Shown here: positions 32,367 through 32,559 of the stretch, piece by piece
How positions within the stretch are numbered: position 1 is the stretch's first letter
Layout of the letters: each line of letters starts with the position of its first letter
NCBI GenBank assembly: GCA_040757655.1
Contig: JBFLWV010000011.1
Coordinates: 1 to 32,559, forward strand
Source of the DNA: 2-02-FULL-49-11 sp040757655
GTDB taxonomy: Bacteria; Patescibacteriota; Patescibacteriia; 2-02-FULL-49-11
Length of the DNA: 32,559 nt
Direction of reading: 5' to 3'
The notes under the pieces: generated by a model
Seen by the model: the letters and a program-made list of their open reading frames with translations, nothing else
Told to the model about the DNA's origin: nothing
Database searches by the model: none
Position numbers and translations under genes: made by a program

Positions 32367-32376
32367 ATCGGTACAT
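32317..32376 (-). CDS. Ile/Val/Leu-rich leader peptide of the thrC-ilv operon
   Basis: A 19-residue ORF, MYRYIKVNFIISIILGKPL, starting about five bases after the predicted transcription start. It has five Ile, one Val and two Leu; codons 10, 11, 13 and 14 are Ile. A ribosome stalled there would cover segment 1 and favour the antiterminator. The content matches the multivalent leaders of ilv operons in enterobacteria in logic, though not in sequence. No Shine-Dalgarno is present; it may be read from a leaderless mRNA. Confidence 0.78.
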   Translation of the reverse strand: MYRYIKVNFIISIILGKPL

Positions 32377-32387
32377 AGACTATAATC

Positions 32388-32417
32388 ATCCTACGCCTTC
32401 TCCCCTCATCCTGTCAA
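32388..32417 (-). promoter_or_regulatory. Promoter of the thrC-ilv operon
   Basis: Minus strand perfect TTGACA (32412-32417), 18-base spacer, TAGGAT (32388-32393). Transcription would start near 32381. Confidence 0.65.
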
Positions 32418-32523
32418 CAGGCAGTGGTATTATTGGATCACACGCATAAATACTGGAACAATATATCGTATTGCCCTATGATGAGGACAGTGAATAGTAA
32501 TAAGCATTCACGATTTTCATCAT

Positions 32524-32559
32524 ATGACAATCGAACAATCGGTCTTGCGCCTTATCTTT
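32524..32559 (+). CDS. Possible start of a gene running off the window
   Basis: ATG at 32524 opens 12 codons (MTIEQSVLRLIF) to the end of the window. Too short to identify. The stretch 32418-32523 shows no gene and should hold its promoter. Confidence 0.3.
   Translation, partial: MTIEQSVLRLIF

Noticed and set aside
32252..32400. T-box riboswitch upstream of thrC
   Set aside because: The conserved T-box sequence is absent, while a leader ORF with alternative stems explains the region.

Overview
The window looks like a piece of a Candidate Phyla Radiation (Patescibacteria, Parcubacteria-like) chromosome. This rests on gene style: a class III pseudopilin, PspC/LiaF-type membrane proteins, a large secreted lipase-like protein, many small uncharacterised membrane proteins and hardly any Shine-Dalgarno sequences. 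No rRNA or tRNA gene was seen to fix the lineage. TGA is used as a stop (pseudopilin gene), so this is not the recoded SR1/Gracilibacteria code.

Left part (1-17550), all minus strand: an IS4-type transposase; a PspC/LiaF-like envelope pair; phosphoenolpyruvate synthase with a membrane protein; a pseudopilin; a frameshifted secreted alpha/beta hydrolase; groES-groEL behind a CIRCE operator; an O-antigen ligase/polymerase-like protein; a nucleotidyltransferase-fold protein; an AbiE-type toxin-antitoxin pair; an ECF S-component-like membrane protein and a small unknown protein.

Right part (17630-32440): an almost complete branched-chain amino acid pathway in two converging operons. The plus-strand operon is leuA-leuC-leuD-leuB. 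The minus-strand operon is thrC-ilvE-ilvD-ilvC-ridA-ilvB-ilvN-aminotransferase. The two meet with no base between their stop codons. No ilvA is present. Each operon begins with what reads as a complete transcription attenuator: a promoter, a tiny ORF rich in the regulated amino acids (Leu for leuA; Ile with Val and Leu for thrC), mutually exclusive stems and a terminator just before the first enzyme gene. The threonine synthase carries a C-terminal LeuA-type allosteric domain, while LeuA itself ends where that domain would begin. Feedback control therefore appears to have been rearranged between the enzymes.

Repeats pervade the region. Most junctions of the amino acid operons hold degenerate 7-bp-periodic arrays, often arranged as long imperfect inverted repeats. 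These arrays also extend into coding sequence in thrC and the O-antigen ligase-like gene, and supply stop codons for several genes. A second class, a GC-rich multi-hairpin palindromic element of about 130 bp, lies beside groEL and is inserted in frame in leuC. The copies share compensatory stem changes, recalling in-frame palindromic elements of Rickettsia.
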